Shown: one piece after another, positions 25,858-35,487 of the stretch
Position numbering within the stretch: position 1 is the stretch's first letter
Layout: each line of letters begins with the position of its first letter
Assembly: GCA_026708115.1 (NCBI GenBank)
Contig: JAPOVL010000038.1
Span: forward strand, 1 to 64,000
Source of the DNA: Chloroflexota bacterium
GTDB taxonomy: Bacteria; Chloroflexota; Anaerolineae; Aggregatilineales; Phototrophicaceae
Direction of reading: 5' to 3'
DNA length: 64,000 nt
The notes under the pieces: generated by a model
Database searches by the model: none
Told to the model about the DNA's origin: nothing
What the model saw: the letters and a program-made list of their open reading frames with translations, nothing else
Position numbers and translations under genes: made by a program

Positions 25858-26694
25858 TTACGGGAGCAAACGCCGCGCCGCATCCAGGCTCCGCGGCACG
25901 CCAACGCGCACCGGATCATCCGCGCCTTCGTATTCCAGCGACAGCCAACCACGGTAGCCAATCTCGTCCAGCAGCGCGATCATCGCGGGTAAATCCACCA
26001 AGCCCTCGCCGATCACCGAACCGGTCAGCAACTGTCCATCAGGATCGGCGACGACGTGACCCGGCTCATCAGCCGTCGCCCGCCGCAAGTCCTTCAAATG
26101 CACAAGCGCGATCAAATCGGCCAGGTCCCGCGCCGCCTCGAGCGGGTCCTGCCCCACAGGCAGAAAATTCCCGGTATCCAGGTTGACGCGCAGCGCTGGC
26201 GAGCCCACGCGCTCAATGATGTCGCGCACTTGATCGCTGCGCCCGGCAAAGCGCCCGTGGTTCTCCAGCGCCAGCGTGACGCCCTGGCGCTCGGCGTAGG
26301 CGGCGCCCGCCGACAAACCCTCGAGGATCCATGACATGCCTTCGGCTTGAGGCACGTCCTCCAGGTAACTCCCGCTGAACACGCGCATCAGGTTCACGTC
26401 CAAGGCCAGCGCAATGTCCACGCCGCGCTTGAGCGCATCCAGTTCGCGCCGTCGCTCAGCCTCGTCGGGACAGATAAAGTTGTTGCTGATCGAATAGACC
26501 GCCATCTCCAGGCCGGCATCGGCCATCCGCTCCTTGACCAGCGCTATCTCACGCTCGGCATCGCTCCAAAAGACATCGAGCAGCTCGACGCCGGCGACCG
26601 CTTGCGACGCGGCGAAGTCGATGAAGCCCATCAAGTCCATTTGACCGGCTTTGACCACCGACACCAGGCTCCACATGCTCAAGCTCAATTTCAT
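25858..26694 (-). CDS. Sugar phosphate isomerase/epimerase (xylose isomerase-like TIM barrel)
   Basis: 278 residues, AP endonuclease 2-type TIM barrel (PF01261). Metal-site segments are [31 protein letters not shown] and GWLSLEYEG. Such enzymes epimerise or isomerise keto-sugars or inositol derivatives. Its start overlaps the dehydrogenase stop by ATGA. The two likely process the sugar imported by ABC system 2, as in inosose or 3-keto-sugar pathways. Confidence 0.88.
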   Translation of the reverse strand: MKLSLSMWSLVSVVKAGQMDLMGFIDFAASQAVAGVELLDVFWSDAEREIALVKERMADAGLEMAVYSISNNFICPDEAERRRELDALKRGVDIALALDVNLMRVFSGSYLEDVPQAEGMSWILEGLSAGAAYAERQGVTLALENHGRFAGRSDQVRDIIERVGSPALRVNLDTGNFLPVGQDPLEAARDLADLIALVHLKDLRRATADEPGHVVADPDGQLLTGSVIGEGLVDLPAMIALLDEIGYRGWLSLEYEGADDPVRVGVPRSLDAARRLLP

Positions 26695-27656
26695 GATCGC
26701 ATCCCCGCAGATTCATAAGCGCTTTCAATCACCCGCATCACCGCCAACCCGTCCGCGCCCGAAACGAGCGGTTGCTGCCCAGTTTCGATGCAGCGCAAGA
26801 AATGATCGGCTTGCGCGACAAAGCGGTCGGGCGCGTCAAAGCGCCGCATGGTCCAGTCCTCGTCATCCGCCAGCCGGTAGCGCAAGCCGGCCTCGGCATT
26901 GTAGTCGATCACCGCCTGTCCCTCGCTGCCGTGGATCCGCACAATGGCTTCGGCGACCGGTGTGACCCAGCTGCAATTCAACGAGCCGATGACGCCACCT
27001 TCGCTCTGCACAAGCAGGGACGCGCTGTCCTCCACCTCGATAGGCAGCATCGAGGACAGCGCAGCCCGCGCCCGCTCGATTTCGTTGCCGGTCAAAGCGC
27101 GGAAGATGTCGATGCTATGCACCAGCGTGTCAATCAAGATGCCGCCACCGGCGATCTCGGCATCGGTGAACCAGGACACCCCGGCCCGCGAAAAGCGAAA
27201 GGCGAAGCGATTCTCGATCTGGACCAATTCGCCCAGCTGCCCGCCCCGAATCAGGTCTTGCGCCGCTTGCAATGGCCGATGAAAGCGGTGGCAAAAGGCG
27301 AACTGCAGCACGCCGCCGCGCATGGCGTCGACGATCGCTTGTGTTTCAGCAAGCGTGCGCGCCGGCGGTTTCTCGCACAAGACCGCGATGCCGCGCGTCG
27401 CTGCCGCTTCTATATAGGGCAGACGATGCTTCGGCGGCGTGCAGATGCTGAGGGCATCCGGCTTCAGCGCATCCAGCATGGTTACGCCATCGCTGAAGAC
27501 CGCTCCGCCATAGGTCCCGGCCTTATCGCGCGCCGCCGGTTCCAGCACATCCGCGATGCCGACAATCTCGCAGCGCTCGGCATGGGCGGCATAAGCGCGC
27601 AAATGCGCCCCGGCGATCCCGCCCGCGCCGATCACTGCCACGCGTATTTTTGCCAT
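26691..27656 (-). CDS. Gfo/Idh/MocA family dehydrogenase
   Basis: 321 residues. The Rossmann motif GAGGIAGAH (residues 10-18) binds NAD(P), and [11 protein letters not shown] is the conserved EKP motif. The C-terminal alpha/beta substrate domain begins near residue 125 with [18 protein letters not shown], which carries the catalytic His. It probably oxidises a sugar or inositol. It lies three bases after the MalG gene and overlaps the isomerase gene. Confidence 0.92.
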   Translation of the reverse strand: MAKIRVAVIGAGGIAGAHLRAYAAHAERCEIVGIADVLEPAARDKAGTYGGAVFSDGVTMLDALKPDALSICTPPKHRLPYIEAAATRGIAVLCEKPPARTLAETQAIVDAMRGGVLQFAFCHRFHRPLQAAQDLIRGGQLGELVQIENRFAFRFSRAGVSWFTDAEIAGGGILIDTLVHSIDIFRALTGNEIERARAALSSMLPIEVEDSASLLVQSEGGVIGSLNCSWVTPVAEAIVRIHGSEGQAVIDYNAEAGLRYRLADDEDWTMRRFDAPDRFVAQADHFLRCIETGQQPLVSGADGLAVMRVIESAYESAGMRS

Positions 27657-27659
27657 TCG

Positions 27660-28523
27660 CTATCCTTTGAGACCGGTCAGCGCGATGCCGCGCACGAATG
27701 TCTTCTGCGTGAAGAAAAAGAGCACAATCGTCGGCAGCATGGCCAGGGTCGAGGCTGCCATCATCAATTGCCATTGCGCGCCGTACATGTTCTGGAACAG
27801 CTTCAAGCCCAGCGAGATCGTCCAATCTTGCTGATTCTGCAAATATATCAAGGGGCCCAGGAAGTCGCGGTAGGTCTGCACGAAGGTGAAGAGCGCCACC
27901 ACCGCCAGCGCCGGACGCATCAGCGGGATCATCACGTGCCACAAAATGCTCAACTCGCTCGCCCCGTCAATCCGCGCCGCGTCGCTCAATTCCTGCGGGA
28001 TCGTCAGCAAGAATTGCCGTAAAAGAAAGACGTAGAGCGCGCTGCCGAAGAAATGCGGCACCACCAGCGGCAAAAACGTGCCCACCCAGCCCAGGTCTTT
28101 GAAGATCAAATAGAGCGGGATCAAGGTCACCTGGGACGGCAACATGATCGTGCTTAGATAAATGAGAAAGACGATATTGCGACCGGGCCATTGAATCCGC
28201 GCAAAGCCATATGCGATGAAAGTGCAAGACAGCACCGTGCCCAGCACCGTCAAGCCAGAGATGGCTATCGTATTCCACATATAACGCCAGAAGGGAATAT
28301 AGGTCGTCGAATCGGCGAAATTATGCCATTGCGGGTTCGGCGGAATGATCGGCGGCGGCTGCGCGAAAATCTCCACATCCGTTTTCAGCGCCGTCACCAA
28401 CAGCCAATAGAGCGGGAAGATATAGGCGACCGCCATGATGATAACAATCGTATAAGCGATCGTCCGCTTGATCCGATCCTGAATGATGCGGTTTTCCTGC
28501 CAGCGGATGGCCGTCGTCGCCAA
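27660..28523 (-). CDS. Sugar ABC importer 2: MalG-type permease
   Basis: 287 residues with six membrane segments. The EAA loop is LSDAARIDGASELSILWHVM, and the MalG-type C-terminus TQKTFVRGIALTGLKG is present. IFAQPPPIIPPNPQWHNF is the first-loop signature. It is followed after three bases by the dehydrogenase gene. Confidence 0.92.
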   Translation of the reverse strand: MATTAIRWQENRIIQDRIKRTIAYTIVIIMAVAYIFPLYWLLVTALKTDVEIFAQPPPIIPPNPQWHNFADSTTYIPFWRYMWNTIAISGLTVLGTVLSCTFIAYGFARIQWPGRNIVFLIYLSTIMLPSQVTLIPLYLIFKDLGWVGTFLPLVVPHFFGSALYVFLLRQFLLTIPQELSDAARIDGASELSILWHVMIPLMRPALAVVALFTFVQTYRDFLGPLIYLQNQQDWTISLGLKLFQNMYGAQWQLMMAASTLAMLPTIVLFFFTQKTFVRGIALTGLKG

Positions 28524-28557
28524 GTTTGCAGACCTCCATCTTGCGGTTGCCGAGCGG

Positions 28558-29484
28558 TTAATTCTCCGCGTGATAATAGACCCAGCGCGCCGTCTTGAAT
28601 AAGAACAGCGTGGCTACAAGCACAATCATGAACAGAATCCAGGCTTGCGCGCTGGCATAGCCCATCTTGAACTGCTGAAAAGCGGTTTGATACAAGTACA
28701 TTGAATAAAACATGGCCGAGTTGGCGACGCCGCCCGCCGACCCGTCGCGGGTCGCCGTCATCACCCAGGCTTCGGTGAAGTATTGGAAATAGCCGATCAC
28801 GTTGACGATGATGGTGTAAAAGATCACCGGGCTGATCATCGGCAGTGTGATCCTGAAGGTCTTCTGAATGGCGTTCGCCCCGTCCAGTTCAGCCGATTCC
28901 AGCAAGTCATAGGGCACATCCTGCAAGCTCGCCAGGTAGATCAGGATCGTGTTGCCGCCGAACCAGGCGCCCATGAAGATCAGCGACGGCTTGACCCAGT
29001 TAGGGTCGGTCAACCAGCCGATAGGCGACAAACCGATAAACCGCAAGAATTCGTTCAAGATGCCGAACTGACCGTTGAAAATCCATAGCCAGACAATGGT
29101 CGAGGCGACTACCGGGGTGATCGACGGGACATAGAAAATGCTGCGATAGATCGACAGACCCTTGATCTTGGTATTGAGCAGCAGCGCCATCAACATATTG
29201 AAGACCAGATGAATCGGCAGTCCGATCAACACCATGTACAGCGTATTCTGAATGCCGATTTTGAAGACGCGGTCTTCCATAAGGAACAAATAATTGTTCA
29301 AGCCGACGTAGCGCGGCGGCTGCAAAATGTTATAGCGTGTGAAGCTGTACTGCAGCGACTGGATGATGGGACCGATATTGAAGACAAAAAAACCGATGAT
29401 CGCCGGCGAAATAAAGAGCAAGCCGACGACGAGCGAGCGTCGCTGTCGCTTGGTGAGCCTGGGTATACGCAATGAGATGGTCAT
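28558..29484 (-). CDS. Sugar ABC importer 2: MalF-type permease
   Basis: 308 residues with six membrane segments (IGFFVFNIGPIIQSLQYSFT is the first). The EAA loop is LLESAELDGANAIQKTFRIT. VWLWIFNGQFGILNEFL is the typical MalF segment. It is separated from the upstream binding-protein gene by 194 bases containing two G/C-rich stem-loops. Confidence 0.92.
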   Translation of the reverse strand: MTISLRIPRLTKRQRRSLVVGLLFISPAIIGFFVFNIGPIIQSLQYSFTRYNILQPPRYVGLNNYLFLMEDRVFKIGIQNTLYMVLIGLPIHLVFNMLMALLLNTKIKGLSIYRSIFYVPSITPVVASTIVWLWIFNGQFGILNEFLRFIGLSPIGWLTDPNWVKPSLIFMGAWFGGNTILIYLASLQDVPYDLLESAELDGANAIQKTFRITLPMISPVIFYTIIVNVIGYFQYFTEAWVMTATRDGSAGGVANSAMFYSMYLYQTAFQQFKMGYASAQAWILFMIVLVATLFLFKTARWVYYHAEN

Positions 29485-29612
29485 GGGGAGGCGTTATTCC
29501 CATCCCCCGGCCCCTCCCCTATAAGGGGGAAGGGAAGCTATTCGAGCGCTGTGCAGCATTTTGCTGGACGGGCGATCACAAGGACGAAGTGAACCGATCG
29601 CCGCAGCAAGAG

Positions 29613-29659
29613 TCCCTCCCCCTTTTTGCAACGCATAGACACAGGCAGTCGGGGAGGGA
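29613..29659 (-). promoter_or_regulatory. Intercistronic hairpin, ABC operon 2
   Basis: TCCCTCCCC (29613-29621) and GGGGAGGGA (29651-29659) form a perfect nine-base stem with a 29-base loop between the binding-protein gene and the permease gene. A second, imperfect stem CCCCTCCCCT/AGGGGGAAGGG lies at about 29510-29534. The loop carries a CGCATAGACACAG motif related to the GTAGACA repeat. Confidence 0.55.
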
Positions 29660-29678
29660 TTTTGGGTGAGGCGAAGGT

Positions 29679-30971
29679 CTACATCATCGCCATGTCCAGC
29701 TCGCGCTGAACTTCTTCGGTGACGCGATCCAGCGCTTCCTGCGCCGTCAACTGACCAGCTTTCACGGCTGTCTCCGCTTCGCCCAAGCGCGAATTGTAGA
29801 AGTCGTTTACTGGAATCTTCGGCGGACCAAAGGCATTCGGCCCGTTCAACAAGTCCAGCGCCAGTTGGAAGCGATGATCGCTGACGAAGCGCTCCGCTGT
29901 CGCCGCTGCCACCTTGGGCGGGATGTTCTGAATATTGAAGCAGAACTCGCCCATGTGCTCATCTTCGCTCAACCAACGGATGAATTCCCAAGCCGCGTCC
30001 GGATTGATCACGCCAGTAGGAATCGTGAATACGCTGCCGCCGAAGGTGGTGGCGTTCGGCCGCCCGCCATCCGGGTAGGGCGCCGCGATCATATCCATCT
30101 CGAGATCGGGCGCGAACTTCTTCTGGAACTGGATGAACCATTCGCCAACTTGCTTGAAGCCTTCCTTGCCGACGAAGAAGGGATTCTGCGTGCTGAGGTA
30201 ATCACCGAACCCGCTGGTGAAAGCCGCCACCTTTTCCGGCCCCAGCCGCGACCAATACCCAGCCATCCACTCCAATGCCGCGACATTTGCCGGATCATTG
30301 GCCGTGATGGTCCCGCTGTCTTCGTCATATAAGCTGCCGCCGAAGACATGCGCCCACCAAGTGAGATTGGCCGGCAACAGACCGACGCGCTCAATATTGC
30401 CATCGCTGTCAATGACCTCATAAGCTTGCGCAACTTCGTCAAGCTCGTCGATGCTGGTGGGGGGTTCGCTGAATCCCAGTTCCGCCATCGCCGGCGGCGA
30501 AAATGCCAAAACGCGCGCGTTGGAGGTGCACATCAAACCCCAAAGCTCGCCGTTATACCACCAGTTGTTCCACAATTGCGGGAAATACTCCGAACCGTCT
30601 ATGCCAGCCGCTTCCGCATAAGCGGTCAAGGGAGTCAAGGCGCCTTGCGAAGCGATCTGTACCAATTGGTGCAGCCAGACTGCCGAGACCACATCCGGCG
30701 GATTGCCACCAGCGATAGCCGTCAGCACCTTCTCGTATTGGCCGAACACAGTCGTCATATTGACGTAAATATTCCCGTGCTCTTCGTTGAACTGATCCAC
30801 CAGGCCCTGCAAAACATCAAACTCGAAGCCGCTCCAGCCCGTCCAGTAATTGAGAAATGCCTGCTCTTGCGCGTAAGTCAAGCCGGCCGGCATAGCGGAT
30901 ATGCTCGCTGCCGTGCCCGCCGCCAAACTCGCCCGCAGGAAATCCCGCCGCGAAATTCCTTTGTCACTCAT
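29679..30971 (-). CDS. Sugar ABC importer 2: Tat-exported binding protein
   Basis: 430 residues from ATG 30971, with GAGGAG seven bases upstream. It begins with a twin-arginine signal (SRRDFLRASLAAG), unlike the Sec signals of the other four binding proteins. The mature protein is a MalE-like SBP_bac_1 fold with FLNYWTGWSGFEFDVLQGLV and DAAWEFIRWLSEDEHMG. It would bind a sugar outside the membrane and feed the two permeases downstream. Tat export may mean it folds in the cytoplasm. Confidence 0.9.
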   Translation of the reverse strand: MSDKGISRRDFLRASLAAGTAASISAMPAGLTYAQEQAFLNYWTGWSGFEFDVLQGLVDQFNEEHGNIYVNMTTVFGQYEKVLTAIAGGNPPDVVSAVWLHQLVQIASQGALTPLTAYAEAAGIDGSEYFPQLWNNWWYNGELWGLMCTSNARVLAFSPPAMAELGFSEPPTSIDELDEVAQAYEVIDSDGNIERVGLLPANLTWWAHVFGGSLYDEDSGTITANDPANVAALEWMAGYWSRLGPEKVAAFTSGFGDYLSTQNPFFVGKEGFKQVGEWFIQFQKKFAPDLEMDMIAAPYPDGGRPNATTFGGSVFTIPTGVINPDAAWEFIRWLSEDEHMGEFCFNIQNIPPKVAAATAERFVSDHRFQLALDLLNGPNAFGPPKIPVNDFYNSRLGEAETAVKAGQLTAQEALDRVTEEVQRELDMAMM

Positions 30972-31440
30972 AGTTCACTCCTCTATCAATGATTTACGTT
31001 AATCGTGAACACCCGTGGGCGATCGCCCTCGCATGTTACACATTGCAGCCGTTCGCGACCCATCTGCATTAGAATAGAAAACATAGCTGCAACTATCGCT
31101 GATTTTGACCCGCAACGGCGATTCTGTCAAATCTCGTAGGCTTGGGCAAAGGCCCGGGCCAACGATTCGCGCACGGTCGATGACGAGCGCAAAAATGGCA
31201 ATTGCCTACTTTAGCGGCTAATTCGAAATATAGTGGAATGGAATCTATACTGCTATTCGCAAGGGTGGTCGGGGTAGGTGCCTAAGGTCGCGTGTTTGGC
31301 GTCAAGTACATGCGACGCTTTGTCCGGTTGCGGCTGTAACTGTCAGTTCATCTGTTGCTATTTGAGCAAGCAGTTTTATCGTAAGCACAGCGCCTCAATG
31401 TATGAATGGTTCAGTCTTTAGCGTATCCCTATTGACCCGT
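30972..31440. other. Intergenic region, promoter side of ABC operon 2
   Basis: 469 bases between the Tat-exported binding-protein gene and the two-gene small-membrane-protein unit, both transcribed leftward. No coding frame, repeat family or clear -35/-10 pair is seen. It should hold the operon 2 promoter. Confidence 0.5.
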
Positions 31441-31716
31441 TCATTCCGCCTCAGTCTGACTTGCTTGGGCGTTCGCCTCGTCAGATAAGCGTTCTAAAGT
31501 TTCTAATTGGCGTGGACTTTTCAGGAGCCGTACACTGTCTAATTCAAGCAAGGACTTGTAAATCTCCGCGCGCACTTCGTTGCTGATGTCTCGACGAAGC
31601 TGTTCGTGCTTGGCATTCTCCTGATCTTCAGCCCACTTGAATAAGACAAATAATGCCGAAATAATTGCAGCAATGGACCCGAGGAAGGCTGCAATCGTCG
31701 TCAGATCGAAATTCAT
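31441..31716 (-). CDS. Small membrane protein with helical tail
   Basis: 91 residues. A single membrane segment (TIAAFLGSIAAIISALFVLF) is followed by a charged helix, probably coiled coil (EDQENAKHEQLRRDISNEV and later LETLERLSDEANAQ). Its ATG directly follows the stop of the 44-residue gene with no intervening base, so translation is coupled. Family not recognised. The layout resembles phage or toxin-type accessory membrane proteins, but nothing specific supports a role. Confidence 0.6.
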   Translation of the reverse strand: MNFDLTTIAAFLGSIAAIISALFVLFKWAEDQENAKHEQLRRDISNEVRAEIYKSLLELDSVRLLKSPRQLETLERLSDEANAQASQTEAE

Positions 31717-31851
31717 CTAACCTGTCAGCCGGACCACTACTATGCTCATCAAGAACAACGAGATGACAAGCATTGTACTTACCCAAACCAATACGAATGC
31801 AGTTGACAAGAACCGACGACGCCCTAGTGGAGTTCTTTCAGAGTTCTTCAT
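31717..31851 (-). CDS. 44-residue membrane protein
   Basis: An ATG at 31851 with AAAGGAAG about eight bases upstream opens a 44-codon frame ending in TAG at 31717-31719. The product starts MKNSERTPLGRRRFL, then has a long hydrophobic stretch (TAFVLVWVSTMLVISLFLM and IVVV) and ends RLTG. The positive N-terminus and single helix predict an inner-membrane peptide with its N-terminus inside. It is immediately followed by the 91-residue gene. The good ribosome binding site and abutting partner support it as real. Function unknown. Confidence 0.6.
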   Translation of the reverse strand: MKNSERTPLGRRRFLSTAFVLVWVSTMLVISLFLMSIVVVRLTG

Positions 31852-32090
31852 TGTTTGACTTCCTTTCTCGTTACAGAACTGCCGAAGACCTAGCAAAGCG
31901 TCGGCATTTCATGGCACAACAACCTGCAGTTGCGCCTGCGATGTTGCCTGAATCAAGGTCGTAAAACTACAATATCATAATGGTACGCTATGTTCAAGCA
32001 GGCGCCATCAACCGCCGCTGGCAAGCCAGTAGCCTGGCGATTAAAGTACACAGCCCCCCAAAGACAAGTCCATCGAACCGGATAAACCAC

Positions 32091-34274
32091 ATGAACATGA
32101 AAAGCAGGTTCCAGGAAAACGAGATGCGACAGGAGTTCTTTAACTTTGCGCTGGCATTGGTGAGCCTGGCGCTTTGGGCCTTTATCGCGCTGGGCGATCT
32201 GCTGCCCGGCAGCCTGCCCAACATCATCATGTTCGACGCCGTCATCATGATCGCGATCTGCGGCATCTGCTTCTTCATCAAATCACGCAGCGTCAACTTC
32301 GCCTGTTTCTTCTTCGTCTTTTGCATGGCGCTCATCGCCGCGCAGATCTATATCGCCAGCAGTTATACGCCCGTCCTGTATCTGATCCCGGCCAGCCTGA
32401 TCATCGCGGTCATCTTGCTGCCATTGCCCTGGATCGCGCTATCGGTGGTCATCAACGCGCTCTTCGTCCTGGCTTTCGCGCCCAGCCCGCATGCCCCATT
32501 CCTACTGGTTTTGATGACGCTGCAACTGGCGATCGTCGGCACCCTCAAGCGCTACTTCGTTAAAGAGTTGGAAATCAGCCAGGGCTTTCAGGACTATGCG
32601 GCCGACCAAATGCGCGCTGCCCGCGAAAGCCGCGCCGAACTGGTGTTGATCTCCAAGCAGTTGCAGGAAACGCAAGAACGCCTGCGCGTCACTAACAAGA
32701 AGTTGGAAATCGCCTTCGAACAAGCCGAGGAATCCCGTCAACTCAAGGCGCGCTTCGCGGCCAACGTCAGCCACGAGTTGCGCACGCCCATCAACCTGAT
32801 CGTCGGCTTCAGCGAGGTGATGATCCTGGCGCCGGAACTCTACGATCAGCCGCTGCCATCCAGCTATCGCGCCGATGTCCACGCCGTCTATCGCAACGCC
32901 AAACACCTGCAAAATCTCATCGACGATGTACTCGATATCTCCCAGCTGGAAGCGCGGCACCTGGCCATCGTGAAACAGAAAGCCGGCCTGGGCGACTGCC
33001 TGCGCGAATCCGCCAATATGGTCGCGGACTTGATCGAAAAGAAGGGGCTGGATTTTCGACTGGATATTCCCGACGACCTGCCGGACCTGTGGTTCGATCC
33101 TGTCCGCATCCGGCAGATTTTGCTGAATCTGCTCGTCAACGCCACGCGCTTCACCAGCGCAGGCGGCATCACAATTTCCGTAGCGGTCGAAGACGGTCAA
33201 GTGGTCACCAGCGTCATCGATACCGGCATCGGTTTGAGCGAAGACGATATCAAGCGCGTCTTTGAGGAGTTCTATCAAGTTGAGGGCGGCGCGCCTTTCG
33301 TCGACAAGGGCTCCGGTCTTGGGCTGACGCTCAGCCGCGAGCTAATCCGCCTGCACGGCGGCGAGATGAGCGCGAGCAGCACCGGCGTCGCTGGCCAGGG
33401 CAGCCGCTTTTCCTTCTCGCTGCCGACCACCAGCAACCTGGTCTCCCAGATGCCGATCTGGGACCAGCCGAGCAAGACAACCAGCGCCGAGAAGCGCGTC
33501 CTGGTCGTCGACGACGATGAAGCGATCACGACCTTTTTTGCGCGCTATCTGAAGGCGCATGATGTCGTCGCCTGCAATAGCGAAGCCCAGGCGCTGCGCA
33601 ACATTGACGAGTTCGAGCCAGACGTGGTCCTGTTGGCGCAGAATCACCATTATCAGCGCCTGCAAAAGCGCATCGACGCCCTCGATCTTGCGCTGAACGT
33701 CATCACTTTGCCCATGCCCAGCGGCCGCGCGGCTATCCGACAGCGCGGCATCAGCGATTACCTGGTCAAGCCGGTTTCGCGCGAAATGCTGCAGAAAGTG
33801 CTCGCGCGCTACGGCGAGGCGGCGACTTCGATCATGATCATCGACGACAACCGAGACATCGTGCGCCTCTTCACACAGACGCTCCGCAGCCTGGATGAGC
33901 GCTACTGCGTCCGCGCGGCTTATGGCGGCGCCGACGGCATCGCCATGATGGAAGGCGAGCCGCCCGATCTGCTGATCCTCGATGTATTGATGCCCGGTAT
34001 GGACGGATTCGCCGTGATCGAAGCCATGCGCGGCGTGCCAAAGCTGCGCGATATCCCGATCATTCTGGTATCAGCCAAAGGCGCCAGCGAATCCATCACG
34101 CCCAATATCTACGGCGATATTACACTCGCCCGCAAAAGCGGCTACTCACCTATCCAGTTGGTCAGCAGCGTCCAGGCGCTTATCGACGGCATCCGACATC
34201 CAGTGAATCTAGATCTGACGCGGGCGCAAGGCGCGGCCACTGGCGCATTAAATGGAGGAGGTAAGTTTCAATGA
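32091..34274 (+). CDS. Hybrid histidine kinase with two receiver domains
   Basis: About 727 residues (start 32091 or 32097; ATG 31980 gives an unconserved extension). About six N-terminal membrane segments (FALALVSLALWAFIALGDLL to LVLMTLQLAIVGTL) serve as sensor. A coiled coil leads to HisKA with the phospho-His in FAANVSHELRTPINLIVGF, then a HATPase (NLLVNATRFTSAGG, DTGIGLSEDDI, GSGLGLTLSRELI). The first receiver has VLVVDDDEA and YLVKPVS, but the acceptor position reads DVVLLAQN with no Asp. The second has MIIDDN and LLILDVLMPGMDGF and looks functional. The stop overlaps the NamZ start by ATGA, so the kinase is tied to the following cell-wall sugar operon. Confidence 0.9.
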   Translation: MNMKSRFQENEMRQEFFNFALALVSLALWAFIALGDLLPGSLPNIIMFDAVIMIAICGICFFIKSRSVNFACFFFVFCMALIAAQIYIASSYTPVLYLIPASLIIAVILLPLPWIALSVVINALFVLAFAPSPHAPFLLVLMTLQLAIVGTLKRYFVKELEISQGFQDYAADQMRAARESRAELVLISKQLQETQERLRVTNKKLEIAFEQAEESRQLKARFAANVSHELRTPINLIVGFSEVMILAPELYDQPLPSSYRADVHAVYRNAKHLQNLIDDVLDISQLEARHLAIVKQKAGLGDCLRESANMVADLIEKKGLDFRLDIPDDLPDLWFDPVRIRQILLNLLVNATRFTSAGGITISVAVEDGQVVTSVIDTGIGLSEDDIKRVFEEFYQVEGGAPFVDKGSGLGLTLSRELIRLHGGEMSASSTGVAGQGSRFSFSLPTTSNLVSQMPIWDQPSKTTSAEKRVLVVDDDEAITTFFARYLKAHDVVACNSEAQALRNIDEFEPDVVLLAQNHHYQRLQKRIDALDLALNVITLPMPSGRAAIRQRGISDYLVKPVSREMLQKVLARYGEAATSIMIIDDNRDIVRLFTQTLRSLDERYCVRAAYGGADGIAMMEGEPPDLLILDVLMPGMDGFAVIEAMRGVPKLRDIPIILVSAKGASESITPNIYGDITLARKSGYSPIQLVSSVQALIDGIRHPVNLDLTRAQGAATGALNGGGKFQ

Positions 34275-35431
34275 CTATTCGATTGGGATTGGAAGTCTTT
34301 CTGGAAGAGACAGCCGAAGGGCTGGCCGGCAAGCGGCTGGGGCTTGTGGCTTGCCCCAGCAGCGTCGATCGCGACTTGCGCAGCAGCGTCGAGCGCCTGC
34401 ACCGGCATCCCGCCATTGACCTTGTCGCGCTATTTGGTCCCGAACACGGGCTGCGCGGCGAGGCGCAAGCCGGCGTACCGGTCGCGGCCTATACAGACGC
34501 CTCCACCGGATTGCCTGTCAACAGCCTCTATGGCGAGGCCCGCCGGCCCAGTCCCGACATGTTGCGCGACCTGGACGCCATCATCATTGACTTGCAGGAT
34601 GGCGGCGTGCGCTTCTATACCTTTCTGGCGACCGCGCTCTATGTCATGGAAGCCGCCGCGGCGGCGGGCTGCGAGGTCATCTTGCTCGATCGGCCGGCGC
34701 CCATAACCGGCGCCCGCATTGAAGGACCGCTGCTTGATGCCGATTTCGCCTCATTTGTGGGACCCTACCCCATGCCCATCCGCTATGGCATGACCATCGG
34801 CGAATTGGCGCAAATGGCCAATACGGAATACGGCATCAACTGCGATCTGACAGTGATCCCCATGCAGGGCTGGACGCGCGACATGTGGTTCGACGACACC
34901 GGCTTGCCCTTCGTGCCTTCATCGCCCAATCTGCCCACGCTGGATGCCATGACCCTCTATCCCGGTACGTGTTTGATCGAAGGCACAAACCTGTCCGAGG
35001 GGCGTGGCACCACCAAACCCTTCGAATATATCGGCGCGCCCTGGATTGACGCCGCGTGCCTTGCCGATCAGTTGAACGACCTGGGCCTGGCCGGCTTGCG
35101 CTGTCGTCCGGTCTACTTCGTCCCGACCTTCAGCAAGTATCAAGGCCAGTTATGCACCGGCCTGCAAATTCATGTCACCGATCGCGATGTCCTCCAGCCA
35201 GTCGCGGTGATCCTGAACTTGCTGCAAGCGCTGATCGCAAATTACCCGGGGGACTTCGCCTGGCGCGCGCCTTGGGCGGCCGGTTCAAAAGCCCCGATTG
35301 ATTTGCTCAGCGGGGGCGTCGCTGTCCGCGAACATCTCGATGCGCGCCGTCCGCTGGCGGAGTTAATCGCGTCCTGGCAACCCGGAATCGAAGCATTTTT
35401 GCGGATGCGCCGGAAATATTTGCTATACTAG
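34271..35431 (+). CDS. NamZ-like exo-beta-N-acetylmuramidase (DUF1343)
   Basis: 386 residues. DUF1343 blocks are visible: LFGPEHGLRGEAQAG, IIIDLQDGGVRFYTF, LLDRPAP, EGTNLSEGRGTTKPFEYIGAPW. Characterised members (NamZ) cleave terminal MurNAc from peptidoglycan fragments. No signal peptide is seen (starts MTIRLGLEVFLEE), so the protein should be cytoplasmic, unlike secreted Bacillus NamZ. It would then act on imported muropeptide sugars. It is translationally coupled to the kinase and followed by ABC importer 3, a double GNAT and a PIG-L deacetylase, a setting consistent with amino-sugar recycling. Confidence 0.85.
   Translation: MTIRLGLEVFLEETAEGLAGKRLGLVACPSSVDRDLRSSVERLHRHPAIDLVALFGPEHGLRGEAQAGVPVAAYTDASTGLPVNSLYGEARRPSPDMLRDLDAIIIDLQDGGVRFYTFLATALYVMEAAAAAGCEVILLDRPAPITGARIEGPLLDADFASFVGPYPMPIRYGMTIGELAQMANTEYGINCDLTVIPMQGWTRDMWFDDTGLPFVPSSPNLPTLDAMTLYPGTCLIEGTNLSEGRGTTKPFEYIGAPWIDAACLADQLNDLGLAGLRCRPVYFVPTFSKYQGQLCTGLQIHVTDRDVLQPVAVILNLLQALIANYPGDFAWRAPWAAGSKAPIDLLSGGVAVREHLDARRPLAELIASWQPGIEAFLRMRRKYLLY
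35399..35429 (+). promoter_or_regulatory. Candidate promoter of ABC operon 3
   Basis: TTGCGG (35399-35404) and an extended -10 TGCTATACT (35421-35429) with a 19-base spacer, within the last codons of the NamZ gene and 59 bases before the binding-protein start. It would allow importer expression independent of the kinase-namZ transcript. Confidence 0.4.
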
Positions 35432-35487
35432 ACGCTGTGACGGATGTTTAGCCGTCAGATCCAGTATTCTTGAAACGGGAGGAAAAG

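Noticed and set aside
26772..28022. 416-codon open frame on the plus strand
   Set aside because: Antisense to the Gfo/Idh/MocA and MalG genes, whose motifs are unambiguous.
31773..31964. 63-codon plus-strand frame with TTG start
   Set aside because: No ribosome binding site; overlaps the better supported 44-codon minus gene, and the translation has no recognisable features.
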